Virus record (IMG/VR): IMGVR_UViG_3300042691_013285
Location: 1-30,983 of that record
Length of the DNA: 30,983 nucleotides
Strand: one strand, 5' to 3'
Source of the DNA: a virus
Positions 20,336-27,602 of this stretch are shown piece by piece. Within the stretch, counting starts at the first letter, position 1. Every line of letters begins with the position of its first letter. Below the pieces are notes generated by a model. The model was not told the origin of the DNA. It searched no databases and saw nothing but the letters and a program-made list of their open reading frames with translations. A program made the position numbers and the translations under genes.

Positions 20336-21370
20336 ATGAGTACGATTCTTGTCAAATTCGGCGAATATCGCAACAAGCCCGTAATCAATCAAGAATTTAC
20401 ACTTGTTAAAGATTTTCAAACAGGTAAAAAAGGTAACTATGTTACTGTAAAAAACGACGGTCAATTTGACATTGCAATTGATGTTGTCAAAGTGAAAGTT
20501 AATTCTATTAACGATATTATTTTTGTAGATGGAGAGCCAAAAGTGAGTGAAAACGCAATTGCATTTAAAGCAAAAGAATCTAAGCCAGTTGAAACTGATG
20601 AAGAAGCAATGGATCGCATTGCTACCCGTTTTGCAGTTCTTGATGAGATGACTAAGGCTGCAATCAATAGTGATATTCGGGCTATGATTGTATCAGGTCC
20701 TCCAGGTGTAGGCAAAAGTTTTGGTGTCGAAACTCAATTAGAAAAAGCAAGCATGTTTGACAAGCTTGCTGGCAAACGTGTTCGTTATGAAGTTGTTAAA
20801 GGTGCAATGACTGCACTGGGTCTGTATGCACAGTTGTACAAATATTCTGACAAGAAAAACGTGTTGGTGTTTGATGACTGTGATAGCGTTTTTCAGGATG
20901 AATTGTCACTCAACATTCTAAAGGCAGCACTTGATTCGGGCAAACGTCGCCGTATCTGCTGGAACAGTGACAGTTCTATGTTGCGCCGTGAGGGCATCCC
21001 AGATCAGTTTAACTTTGAGGGTTCTGCAATCTTCATCACCAACTTGAAGTTTGAAAACGTCAAGTCGAAAAAATTGCAAGATCACCTCGAGGCATTGCAG
21101 TCACGTTGTCACTTTCTTGACCTGACAATTGATACGGAGCGTGACAAGATGTTGCGCATCAAGCAAGTTCATCGTGATAGCGATGGTGGTCTGTTCCGCG
21201 ACTATAATTTTGAAGAGGGTCAAGCAGAAGAAATTTTTGCTTTCATGCAAGAAAACAAAACTAAGTTGCATGAACTTAGTTTGCGTATGTGCTTGAAAAT
21301 TGCTGATTTGGTCAAGATCAGCTCCAACTGGAAAACACTTGCTAGCACTACTTGCATGAAACGTAGTTAA
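20336..21370 (+). CDS. AAA+ ATPase of the recombination region
   Basis: A 344-residue protein. Residues 1-~85 are an N-terminal beta-rich domain (LVKFGEYRNKPVINQEF). From ~95 there is an AAA+ core with Walker A GPPGVGKS (121-128), Walker B NVLVFDDCD (Asp180-Asp181), a long basic segment (DSGKRRRICWNSDSS) and a sensor-1-like FITN, then a C-terminal helical part. The Walker B has Asp-Asp rather than the usual Asp-Glu. It resembles phage AAA+ proteins of unknown substrate. It is not the clamp loader gp44, since no clamp-loader Arg-finger (SRC) context is clear and the Walker B differs. It has its own promoter and is followed by a strong hairpin. Confidence 0.82.
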   Translation: MSTILVKFGEYRNKPVINQEFTLVKDFQTGKKGNYVTVKNDGQFDIAIDVVKVKVNSINDIIFVDGEPKVSENAIAFKAKESKPVETDEEAMDRIATRFAVLDEMTKAAINSDIRAMIVSGPPGVGKSFGVETQLEKASMFDKLAGKRVRYEVVKGAMTALGLYAQLYKYSDKKNVLVFDDCDSVFQDELSLNILKAALDSGKRRRICWNSDSSMLRREGIPDQFNFEGSAIFITNLKFENVKSKKLQDHLEALQSRCHFLDLTIDTERDKMLRIKQVHRDSDGGLFRDYNFEEGQAEEIFAFMQENKTKLHELSLRMCLKIADLVKISSNWKTLASTTCMKRS

Positions 21371-21383
21371 GATTTATCAACTA

Positions 21384-21412
21384 GGCAATGGGAGCGAAAG
21401 CTCCCATTAGCC
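21384..21412 (+). terminator. Stable GAAA-loop hairpin after the AAA+ gene
   Basis: AATGGGAGC (21387-21395), tetraloop GAAA (21396-21399), GCTCCCATT (21400-21408): nine perfect pairs with a GNRA loop. A further GGC (21384-21386) can pair with GCC (21410-21412) around one bulged A. The following bases are AT-rich but lack a clean T-run, so it may be a weak terminator or an mRNA-stabilising end. Confidence 0.6.
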
Positions 21413-21419
21413 ATTTGCG

Positions 21420-21448
21420 TTGAATTATTTTACATATTAGTTTAAAAT
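21420..21448 (+). promoter_or_regulatory. Sigma70-type promoter with ATG at the predicted start site
   Basis: TTGAAT (21420-21425), a 17-base spacer, TAAAAT (21443-21448). ATG 21455 is six bases after the -10 box, so the start codon would be at or within a base of the transcription start. Confidence 0.6.
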
Positions 21449-21454
21449 TAAGTT

Positions 21455-22489
21455 ATGAATAGACTGTTGAATGCGGAAGAAGTTTTGGATTTAATGCTTA
21501 ATCATGTAAGCTTGTCTAGGTACGACCAAAAATTTTTTTATAATTTACAGTTGAATAATGTACTGCCCAGAAAGGCTATAACAAGTAATCAAGCGGCATT
21601 GTTTACTAAAGTGGTGAAAAAATATAAAAAGCAATTATCTTCACACCAATATGACGCTGACCATTTATCTGAACTGCCTTGGACACTCAAAGTTGTACAA
21701 AGTAGTCCTGATTTTACTCATGCACAAATAAGCATAGAAGGCAATGAATTAATTTTACGGTGTCCATTCAAACAAGCCTTTGTTCAGGAGTTTAGAGACC
21801 AGTCAGTAATGATATGGAATAGAGAAAAAAGGTATTACAATACAGAGTTTGGTTTACATAAGTTAAAAGTAATACTTAACTGTGTAATGAAACATTATCA
21901 GGATATAAAGTTTTGTGAAAATGTACACCAAATAATAAACGAAATTTCTATACATGATGAATACAGTTGTTGGAACCCAACATTAACTAGATGTAATGGA
22001 AATCTATATATTTTTAATTTGAATGAATCATTAGATTCAGCTACAAATCATATTGTATTAGATACTGATTTAAGCACTTTGGCATTATTGTGTTCATATG
22101 GCATTACAATCAGCGATAGTTTAAAAAAAGAATTATTAACAATCTATTCAATAGATGATTTGATATTTGCAATTAATAGACAAAATATTCATGAGGTTTC
22201 AGACATAGCAGGGATAGCAGATAAACTTAAGAAAATAAATTGTGATTACGCATTACATGCCTCAATACATTCAACTTCCGAATCAGAGACTTATCACAAA
22301 ACACTTGCACAATATGTAGATTTTCCTGTACAATCTACTAATATGCGTAAAATTACTTTGTCCGTAAGATCATACAACATGCCTGTTATTTTAAAATCAA
22401 TGTCTGCATATAGTTTCTCAGGGGCAGGATGTTTCTATGCAGGCAAAATAATAAATTTAGTAAATTCTAACCCAATCGACATTAAATGA
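21455..22489 (+). CDS. UvsW-coupled protein, possible helicase partner (344 aa)
   Basis: A 344-residue protein with no SD before its ATG. Residues ~68-140 read like the accessory HARP-type module of SNF2-family helicases: a W-x-VV strand, then a CPFKQAFVQEFRDQ segment, WNREKRYYNTEF, and a helix LHKLKVILNCVMKHY. The later part is helix-rich with acidic stretches and Cys-containing strands. It overlaps uvsW by four bases (ATGA), so the products are made together. My reading is a DNA-binding or fork-recognition partner of UvsW, but the domain match is by eye and uncertain. No enzyme motif is visible. Confidence 0.65.
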   Translation: MNRLLNAEEVLDLMLNHVSLSRYDQKFFYNLQLNNVLPRKAITSNQAALFTKVVKKYKKQLSSHQYDADHLSELPWTLKVVQSSPDFTHAQISIEGNELILRCPFKQAFVQEFRDQSVMIWNREKRYYNTEFGLHKLKVILNCVMKHYQDIKFCENVHQIINEISIHDEYSCWNPTLTRCNGNLYIFNLNESLDSATNHIVLDTDLSTLALLCSYGITISDSLKKELLTIYSIDDLIFAINRQNIHEVSDIAGIADKLKKINCDYALHASIHSTSESETYHKTLAQYVDFPVQSTNMRKITLSVRSYNMPVILKSMSAYSFSGAGCFYAGKIINLVNSNPIDIK

Positions 22490-23943
22490 AACCATGTAAA
22501 ATAATAATTAAAGATGAAGTAAATTGCAAGATAGAGGGGCTTGAGTTAACTGAACGAAAGTCACTTATGAAAATGTTTGAGTATGAGGTACCTGGAGCTA
22601 GGTACCTTCCTGCTGTAAAACTTGGACGATGGAACGGCAAAGTAAGTTACTTTAGTTTGGGTGGAAGTACGTTTATAAATTTACTTGATAAAATTATCCC
22701 ATACTTAGACAGTGCAGGGTATGATATAGAATTAAATGATTTACGTGAGGTTAGCCATTCATTTAATTTTGCTCAAGTGTCCGAGGATACATTTGCACAT
22801 AAGGCATGGCCAAAAGGTCATACTATAGAAGGTCAACCAATACTGTTACGTGACTATCAAATTGAAATTATAAATAATTTTTTAGCTAATCCGCAGTGTA
22901 TGCAAGAAGTAGCTACTGGTGCAGGCAAAACAATTATGACGGCTGCACTAAGTCACAGCGTAGAACAATATGGTAGAAGTATTGTAATTGTTCCTAATAA
23001 AAGTTTAGTAGTTCAAACTGAAGCAGATTATATAAATTTAGGTTTAGATGTAGGAGTTTACTTTGGTGATAGAAAAGAACTAGGACACACTCATACGATT
23101 TGTACTTGGCAAAGTTTAAATTATCTCATTAAAAATAAAGATGATACAGATAATGCAGAAAAACTTCAAACCTTTATGGAAGATTTAATATGCATTATTA
23201 TTGATGAGGTACATCAAGCGAAAGCAGATGTACTTAAAACTATGTTGACAGGCTTGTTTGCTAACGTTCCAATTCGTTGGGGACTTACAGGAACTATACC
23301 CAAAGAATTGTTTAGTAGTCAATCGTTATTTGTTAGTATTGGTCCTGTTATAAACAAACTTGCAGCAAGCGAATTACAAGATCGAGGTGTGCTTGCGAAC
23401 TGCCATGTCAATGTTATTCAATTACAAGATCACGTAGAGTTCAGTAATTATCAAAGTGAATTAAAACATTTACTTGAGGATCAAAAAAGGCTTGATACAA
23501 TTGCACAATTAGTATTAAACATTAAAGAAACGGGAAATACTTTAGTACTTGTAGATAGAGTTAACGCAGGGAAAGAACTCATTGACAGAATACCCAATGC
23601 AGTATTTGTAAGTGGTGAAACAAAACTAACAGAACGGAAAGAAGAATATGATGATTTTGCGACGAGTGATGACAAAGTTGCTGTTGCGACTTACGGTGTG
23701 GCTGCTGTGGGTATTAATATACCCCGTATCTTTAATCTTGTTCTTGTTGAACCTGGAAAAAGCTTCGTTCGGGTTATACAATCGATTGGTAGAGGTATCC
23801 GAAAAGCTGAAGATAAAGATTTCGTCCAAATTTGGGACATAACTAGTTCATGTAAATTTAGTAAACGACACTTAACTAAGCGAAAAGAATTTTATCGGGA
23901 AGCTAACTATCCGTTTAGTATAGAAAAGTTAGACTATAAGTGA
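22486..23943 (+). CDS. uvsW: UvsW, superfamily 2 DNA helicase
   Basis: A 485-residue SF2 helicase. Signatures in order are RDYQ (residues 122-125), Walker A ATGAGKT (143-149), VPNKSLVVQ (motif Ia), DEVH (240-243, motif II), LTGT (267-270, motif III), and motifs V/VI in VAVATYGVAAVGINIPR and VIQSIGRGIRK. The N-terminal ~110 residues are a T4 UvsW-like DNA-binding domain (GRWNGKVSYFS). UvsW unwinds R-loops and branched recombination intermediates and regulates the switch from origin- to recombination-dependent replication. It is coupled to the upstream gene (ATGA). Confidence 0.95.
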   Translation: MKPCKIIIKDEVNCKIEGLELTERKSLMKMFEYEVPGARYLPAVKLGRWNGKVSYFSLGGSTFINLLDKIIPYLDSAGYDIELNDLREVSHSFNFAQVSEDTFAHKAWPKGHTIEGQPILLRDYQIEIINNFLANPQCMQEVATGAGKTIMTAALSHSVEQYGRSIVIVPNKSLVVQTEADYINLGLDVGVYFGDRKELGHTHTICTWQSLNYLIKNKDDTDNAEKLQTFMEDLICIIIDEVHQAKADVLKTMLTGLFANVPIRWGLTGTIPKELFSSQSLFVSIGPVINKLAASELQDRGVLANCHVNVIQLQDHVEFSNYQSELKHLLEDQKRLDTIAQLVLNIKETGNTLVLVDRVNAGKELIDRIPNAVFVSGETKLTERKEEYDDFATSDDKVAVATYGVAAVGINIPRIFNLVLVEPGKSFVRVIQSIGRGIRKAEDKDFVQIWDITSSCKFSKRHLTKRKEFYREANYPFSIEKLDYK

Positions 23944-23949
23944 TATAAT
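23921..23949 (+). promoter_or_regulatory. Possible sigma70-type promoter with ATG at the start site
   Basis: TAGAAA (23921-23926, 4 of 6 matches), a 17-base spacer and consensus TATAAT (23944-23949). ATG 23956 is six bases beyond the -10 box, so transcription would start near the ATG. The -35 box is weak and lies inside uvsW. Confidence 0.45.
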
Positions 23950-23955
23950 GCAAAT

Positions 23956-24456
23956 ATGAAAATATTAACCTTAGACAATTCAGTGTACAATTTAGAAACG
24001 TTACCTGAAGAAATTGACGATTTAAGATTCGCAATCTTAGATAATAGTAATCCAGCAAACGTTGATTATCATTATATACCTTTGATTTTTTTAGAAAGCT
24101 TTAACAGCCCTGCACTTGTATTACGTATTGATAATAAAATTATCAAAATGCCAGTTGAATGGCAAATACTTATTGGTGAACCTGAATTGGGAGATTTAGA
24201 AACACTACCATTAACAAGCATTAATGATAGAGGCTTTAAAGCATTTGAATTTAATCCATTAAGTAGTTTTAAACCCACATTTTGTGACATAGAAGTTATG
24301 GACATTTATCATGATGTAGTTTGGTATGCGCCGAGATTAAAGAACGGGCAATTTCTTTGTGTACCAATTGAAGATACCGAAAAGCCCAGATGTGTTTACT
24401 TTGTCAAAGAGGTTAGTAGAAACTGTGAAATTGTTGATTATAAACAGGCATTCTAG
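23956..24456 (+). CDS. Conserved hypothetical protein downstream of uvsW (166 aa)
   Basis: A 166-residue acidic, beta-rich protein (MKILTLDNSVYNLETLPEE, then LVLRIDNKIIKMPVEW and FCDIEVMDIYHDVVWYAPRL). No catalytic cluster is visible. It resembles a conserved uncharacterised family near uvsW and gene 55 in T4-like cyanophages. I considered the late sigma factor gp55 and rejected it because the helical, DNA-binding organisation is absent. No SD is present; a TATAAT box lies six bases before ATG. It is coupled to the following gene by a one-base overlap of the stop (TAGTG). Confidence 0.75.
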   Translation: MKILTLDNSVYNLETLPEEIDDLRFAILDNSNPANVDYHYIPLIFLESFNSPALVLRIDNKIIKMPVEWQILIGEPELGDLETLPLTSINDRGFKAFEFNPLSSFKPTFCDIEVMDIYHDVVWYAPRLKNGQFLCVPIEDTEKPRCVYFVKEVSRNCEIVDYKQAF

Positions 24457-25043
24457 TGAATAAGCAAAAGACAAGTACGGACGAGAAGTTTACTGATATC
24501 GACTTTCCATTGTTTGATGCACTAGCTGCATTAGACAAAAAAGATTATGAGTTTTTTGATCGATTGACCTTGGAGCAACAGAAAGGATTTAGTCCATTCA
24601 TGTTGCTACATTGGCTTAGTGCAGTGTCGGGGATACCTGATTTACAACGTTATTACTTGCTAAACACAGATTACGCTGCAAACCAACATATATTTCATGA
24701 AAACGTTATCAAGCATAACAAGTTACAATGGTTAATATTATGTGCGGTTAGTCCAAATATGGGAAAGCAATTTCACAAATGGATACCGCACATTAAACGT
24801 AATTATACATTACTGACTGAAGAAGCAAAGACAAAAGATATTCAAGATTATTTTTCTAAAGTATATCCAAAGACTGACAAAGAAATATTAAGTGAGTTAA
24901 GTAAAGAATATACAAGAATACAAAAAAGAAAATTTAAATTAGCACAACTTTTTCCTAACTTAAAAGTTTCAGATATAGATGCACTAAATGAAGTTGTTAC
25001 AGATGAACAGATAATTGAATATGAAAAAGATTGTGGAAACTAA
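24456..25043 (+). CDS. Possible clamp-loader small subunit (gp62-like)
   Basis: A 195-residue helical protein starting at GTG 24456, which overlaps the preceding TAG. Its central region, FSPFMLLHWLSAVSGIPDLQ, then NKLQWLILCAVSP and GKQFHKWIPHIK, has the aromatic-rich pattern I associate with gp62-type clamp-loader subunits of aquatic T4-like phages (an F-x-P-x-M-x-x-x-W-x-S core). T4 gp62 (187 residues) is very divergent, so this is tentative. No partner gp44 or sliding clamp gp45 gene lies in the window, which weakens the call. It overlaps the next gene by 23 bases. Confidence 0.5.
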   Translation: MNKQKTSTDEKFTDIDFPLFDALAALDKKDYEFFDRLTLEQQKGFSPFMLLHWLSAVSGIPDLQRYYLLNTDYAANQHIFHENVIKHNKLQWLILCAVSPNMGKQFHKWIPHIKRNYTLLTEEAKTKDIQDYFSKVYPKTDKEILSELSKEYTRIQKRKFKLAQLFPNLKVSDIDALNEVVTDEQIIEYEKDCGN

Positions 25044-25713
25044 TTTTGGCTGCGAATTTTGCAAACGTAGTTTTGCAAGAGAAAGTACCATGCTAAAACA
25101 TATATGTGAATATAAGCATCGTTGGTTAGAGCGTGATCGCCGCGGCAATCAAATAGGATATCAAAGTTTTGTGCAATTTTATAAAAAACATAGTGCTGCT
25201 AAAAAAGAAAAGACATATGAAGAATTCATTAAATCAGCGTACTATACAGCATTTGTAAAATTTGGTAACTACTGTGTTGATATTAACGCAGTTAATGTTA
25301 CACGATTAGTAGACTACTATGTAAAAAACAATGTGAAGTTAGATAATTGGATCAGTGACAAAAGTTATACTGAGTATCTAATAGATTACTTGAAAACAGA
25401 AAACCCAATTGATGCAGTTCAACGTAGTATTGAAATGTGTTTAGAACTTGCACAGACAGAAAATTTACAACCAAACGATTTATTAAGATATGGAAGCAAG
25501 AGCAAGATATGTCAAGTTATAACAAATGGTAAAATAAGTCCATGGGTATTATATCAAAGCGACGGTGGTAAAAAGTTTTTAGATGAGCTACCAGAAGATT
25601 TAATTAAAATGATTTACGATTATATAAATCCTATTCAATGGGCAGTAAAGTTTTCCAAACAAGAAAGTGACGTAAAAGAAGTAAAAGACCTGCTACAAGA
25701 ATTGAAATGGTAA
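25021..25713 (+). CDS. C2H2 zinc-finger protein (231 aa)
   Basis: ATG 25021, inside the end of the previous gene, is preferred over TTG 25015. Residues ~11-33 contain a classical C2H2 spacing, C-x2-C-x12-H-x5-H (CEFC...KHICEYKH), a zinc finger that usually binds DNA, RNA or protein. The remainder (~200 residues) is helical and basic/acidic with FIKSAYYTAFVKFGNYC, a segment VDYYVKNNVKLDNW and a C-terminal LPEDLIKMIYDYINPIQW. Classical fingers are uncommon in T4-like phages, so a regulatory or recombination role is plausible but unproven. It lies directly upstream of the tandem small-protein genes. Confidence 0.75.
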   Translation: MKKIVETNFGCEFCKRSFARESTMLKHICEYKHRWLERDRRGNQIGYQSFVQFYKKHSAAKKEKTYEEFIKSAYYTAFVKFGNYCVDINAVNVTRLVDYYVKNNVKLDNWISDKSYTEYLIDYLKTENPIDAVQRSIEMCLELAQTENLQPNDLLRYGSKSKICQVITNGKISPWVLYQSDGGKKFLDELPEDLIKMIYDYINPIQWAVKFSKQESDVKEVKDLLQELKW

Positions 25714-25923
25714 ATGGAAACTTATGTAATAAGCCATGGTGCATTAAACGATGGTAGTGGTTACATTATACTAACAGATTTTTTGTATTGGATGCACCAG
25801 GAGGCTGAGTTAAAAGACTGGTGTGATGATAATTTATCTAAGGGTAAATCTGCTTTTCAAGGGTCTGTAATTGAGTTTACAAGTGAAACGGAATTGATCA
25901 TGTTTATGTTGAGGTGGAGTTGA
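25714..25923 (+). CDS. Small F-x-L-x-W protein, paralog 1 (69 aa)
   Basis: ATG 25714 begins right after the stop of the zinc-finger gene. The C-terminus SVIEFTSETELIMFMLRWS has a strand, an acidic turn and a final aromatic helix or strand, the pattern shared by the next two genes and by 3970-4218. The N-terminal half includes ALNDGSGYIILTDFLYWMHQEAEL. There is no enzyme motif. It overlaps the next gene by ten bases. The family is known from small phage proteins with F-x-L-(K/R)-W endings, but function is unknown. Confidence 0.7.
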   Translation: METYVISHGALNDGSGYIILTDFLYWMHQEAELKDWCDDNLSKGKSAFQGSVIEFTSETELIMFMLRWS

Positions 25924-26138
25924 TAGAAATTGTATTACAATACAAAAAACCCTCTGAGATTATTGAGATAGTCAAAGAGATGCGTGATGCTGGAATGATA
26001 CAACACAAAGATTTTGATTTTCAATATAATCAAGCAAAGTATCAAGATTGGAGTGGAGATTTCGTTGCACCGGAGCATACAGTTTTCGTATTTTACGAAG
26101 AAGCACATGCAACTTGGTTCACATTAAAATGGACATGA
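25914..26138 (+). CDS. Small F-x-L-x-W protein, paralog 2 (74 aa)
   Basis: Starts at GTG 25914 or TTG 25920 inside the previous gene; both are in frame, and GAGGTGGAG just before TTG 25920 could act as its SD. The protein ends HTVFVFYEEAHATWFTLKWT, the same strand, acidic turn and aromatic ending as paralogs 1 and 3. The N-terminal half is a helix pair (LIEIVLQYKKPSEIIEIVKEM). Its TGA overlaps the next ATG (ATGA). Function unknown; tandem duplication is likely. Confidence 0.68.
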   Translation: MELIEIVLQYKKPSEIIEIVKEMRDAGMIQHKDFDFQYNQAKYQDWSGDFVAPEHTVFVFYEEAHATWFTLKWT

Positions 26139-26413
26139 GAAAAAAAGATATTGACAAACTAATACAAAGAGTTACGGAGATGCTGAATACAAAACGATTG
26201 GTATGGTATGAAGATCCTATAAAGCCACTTATATTACAGGCTAACTTAGTCTATGCTCATGGTGCAATTACACCAACTGGACTTAGAGAAGAAGATTTAG
26301 ATCCGGTACAACAGTGGTGTGAAACATCAAAATGTGGCAAAAGAATTAGTTTTGATATGTTTAAATTTAAAGATAGAAAAGAGATAACTGCTTTTTTGTT
26401 GGTATGGGGTTGA
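26135..26413 (+). CDS. Small F-x-L-x-W protein, paralog 3 (92 aa)
   Basis: ATG 26135 overlaps the upstream stop (ATGA); an alternative ATG 26129 in frame adds two residues, while the longer frame back to 26048 is a read-back over the neighbour. The protein starts MRKKDIDKLIQRVTEML and ends ISFDMFKFKDRKEITAFLLVWG, matching the ending of paralogs 1 and 2. The middle contains WYEDPIKPLILQANLVYAHG and two cysteines (WCETSKCGK). It is the longest of the three. Function unknown. Confidence 0.7.
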   Translation: MRKKDIDKLIQRVTEMLNTKRLVWYEDPIKPLILQANLVYAHGAITPTGLREEDLDPVQQWCETSKCGKRISFDMFKFKDRKEITAFLLVWG

Positions 26414-26414
26414 T

Positions 26415-26576
26415 ATGTATGTTTATATTCTAACAGTAATGCTATTGTCAAGTGACCCGCCCAAGTTGTATGTCGAGCAAACATATGATACAATGGCTGA
26501 GTGCCATCGATGGGCAGACTTTTATAGGGAATATCCTTTTTATCCTAAATGTACTAGATTTAAGGTGATAAAATGA
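26415..26576 (+). CDS. Small two-cysteine protein, paralog A (53 aa)
   Basis: ATG 26415 lies just after the preceding stop and the frame ends at TGA 26574-26576. The 53 residues comprise a hydrophobic N-terminus (MYVYILTVMLLSS), PPKLYVEQTYDTMAECHRW and a last part YPKCTRFKVIK. One cysteine in a T-x-x-E-C-x3-W segment and one near the end match the following gene, so these two are duplicates. The hydrophobic start may be a short membrane anchor or signal. Its stop overlaps the next ATG (ATGA). Confidence 0.65.
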   Translation: MYVYILTVMLLSSDPPKLYVEQTYDTMAECHRWADFYREYPFYPKCTRFKVIK

Positions 26577-26758
26577 ATGAATTAATTGTTGTTTGGATTT
26601 TAAGTGTTCAATTATGGACAGAAGATCCATCAAAGATTAAATTTGTATACACAAAAGAATATCCTACACACGAAGAATGTATGAAGGCTAGGGAAGAATG
26701 GACAAAAGTTAAAGAGCATACAAGTTTGTGTTTGATTAAAACAAAAGAGAAAAAATGA
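26573..26758 (+). CDS. Small two-cysteine protein, paralog B (61 aa)
   Basis: ATG 26573 overlaps the stop of paralog A. The protein is MNELIVVWILSVQLW, then EDPSKIKFVYTKEYPTHEEC, a charged helix ending in W, and HTSLCLIKTKEKK. It shares with A the hydrophobic N-terminus, a P-(P/S)-K-(L/I) turn, a Y-x-T-x-x-E-C segment and a second Cys near the C-terminus. It is very basic at the end. A membrane-anchored or exported role with a disulfide is possible. The stop overlaps the following ATG (ATGA). Confidence 0.67.
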   Translation: MNELIVVWILSVQLWTEDPSKIKFVYTKEYPTHEECMKAREEWTKVKEHTSLCLIKTKEKK

Positions 26759-27036
26759 ATCGTTTGTCTGAAATACCGCCTTTGAAGGATCATCACAATC
26801 AAGAATTTTCTTGGGATACGCATCCAACTGATCCTATGTTAATGGTAGTTTATCATTGGGGTAAACCAGTCATGAGTTTATTTTTAGGTGAAGCAATTGA
26901 ATCAGCAGGATATAAAGCAGTAATGGAACATGTAGAAGAATGTAATCGTACACCTTGGTTGCATCGTTGGCATAAAGAAAGAAAAGATTTTGAATACAAA
27001 GATGTTGTTGATATACTTACGAAAGATTATGAGTAA
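26755..27036 (+). CDS. Hypothetical protein (93 aa)
   Basis: ATG 26755 overlaps the upstream stop (ATGA), and the TAA overlaps the ATG of the exonuclease gene by one base (TAATG). It is His/Trp-rich: DHHNQEFSWDTHPTDPMLMVV, then YHWGKPVMSLFLG, and HVEECNRTPWLHRWHKER near the end. The many His and Cys residues could bind metal, but there is no recognised motif. It is co-expressed with the exonuclease and the mini-DnaE, so a link to DNA metabolism is possible. Confidence 0.7.
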   Translation: MNRLSEIPPLKDHHNQEFSWDTHPTDPMLMVVYHWGKPVMSLFLGEAIESAGYKAVMEHVEECNRTPWLHRWHKERKDFEYKDVVDILTKDYE

Positions 27037-27602
27037 TGGCTAATCATATTATGATTGACATTGAAAGCCTTGACACAAGTCCGTATTGTGTTATACTTAC
27101 TATTGGTGCAGTAAGATTTGATCCTCGCGGTGATGGTATTGTAGAAAAACTAGAACTAAGGCCAACACTGGAAGATCAAACTGAAATATACAATCGCATT
27201 ATAAATGATGATACTATTCGTTGGTGGAGTACACAAAATTCTGCAGCACTAGAAGAAGCAATGGGCGATAATGATAGAGAACCATTAAAAGATTGTATGG
27301 AAAAACTTTACAAGTTTTGTTGGAATCGTCAGGCAGTATGGAGTCATGGTGCACCATTTGACGTTGTTGTGATGGAAACTGCAATGCGACAAACACTTAC
27401 AGATAGACCTAACCCTATTCCATGGCCTTTTTATACAGTACGTGATACTAGAACATTGTTTGAGATTGCCGGTGTAAGTTTGAAAGATAAAAAGTATAGC
27501 ACAAAGACAACACACAAAGCAGTTGAAGATGCTGCTCACCAAGCAATAGTAGTACAAGATGCATATAAGAAATTAATGGATAAAGGATTCGCTTTAAAAT
27601 GA
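27036..27602 (+). CDS. DEDDh-type 3'-5' exonuclease
   Basis: A 188-residue DnaQ-like exonuclease. Asp8 and Glu10 (MIDIESLD) form the first motif, Asp109 (SHGAPFD) the second, and His160 with Asp165 (HKAVEDAAHQA) the third, completing the DEDDh set. Aromatic segments (TIRWWSTQN, WPFYTVRDTRTLF) lie between the motifs, as in phage DexA and Rv2179c-like 3'-5' exonucleases. It removes nucleotides from 3' ends of DNA or RNA. Its TGA overlaps the ATG of the miniature DnaE gene (ATGA), so the two are made together. This is suggestive because the proofreading exonuclease of bacterial DNA polymerase III is of the same fold. T4 DexA itself is longer. Confidence 0.93.
   Translation: MANHIMIDIESLDTSPYCVILTIGAVRFDPRGDGIVEKLELRPTLEDQTEIYNRIINDDTIRWWSTQNSAALEEAMGDNDREPLKDCMEKLYKFCWNRQAVWSHGAPFDVVVMETAMRQTLTDRPNPIPWPFYTVRDTRTLFEIAGVSLKDKKYSTKTTHKAVEDAAHQAIVVQDAYKKLMDKGFALK

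Noticed and set aside
20336-21370. Clamp-loader large subunit gp44
   Set aside because: It is an AAA+ protein of suitable length, but the Walker B is Asp-Asp, the N-terminal extension is unlike gp44, and no clamp gene is adjacent.
23956-24456. Late sigma factor gp55
   Set aside because: Gene 55 often follows uvsW in T4-like phages and the size fits, but the sequence is beta-rich and acidic without sigma-like helices.
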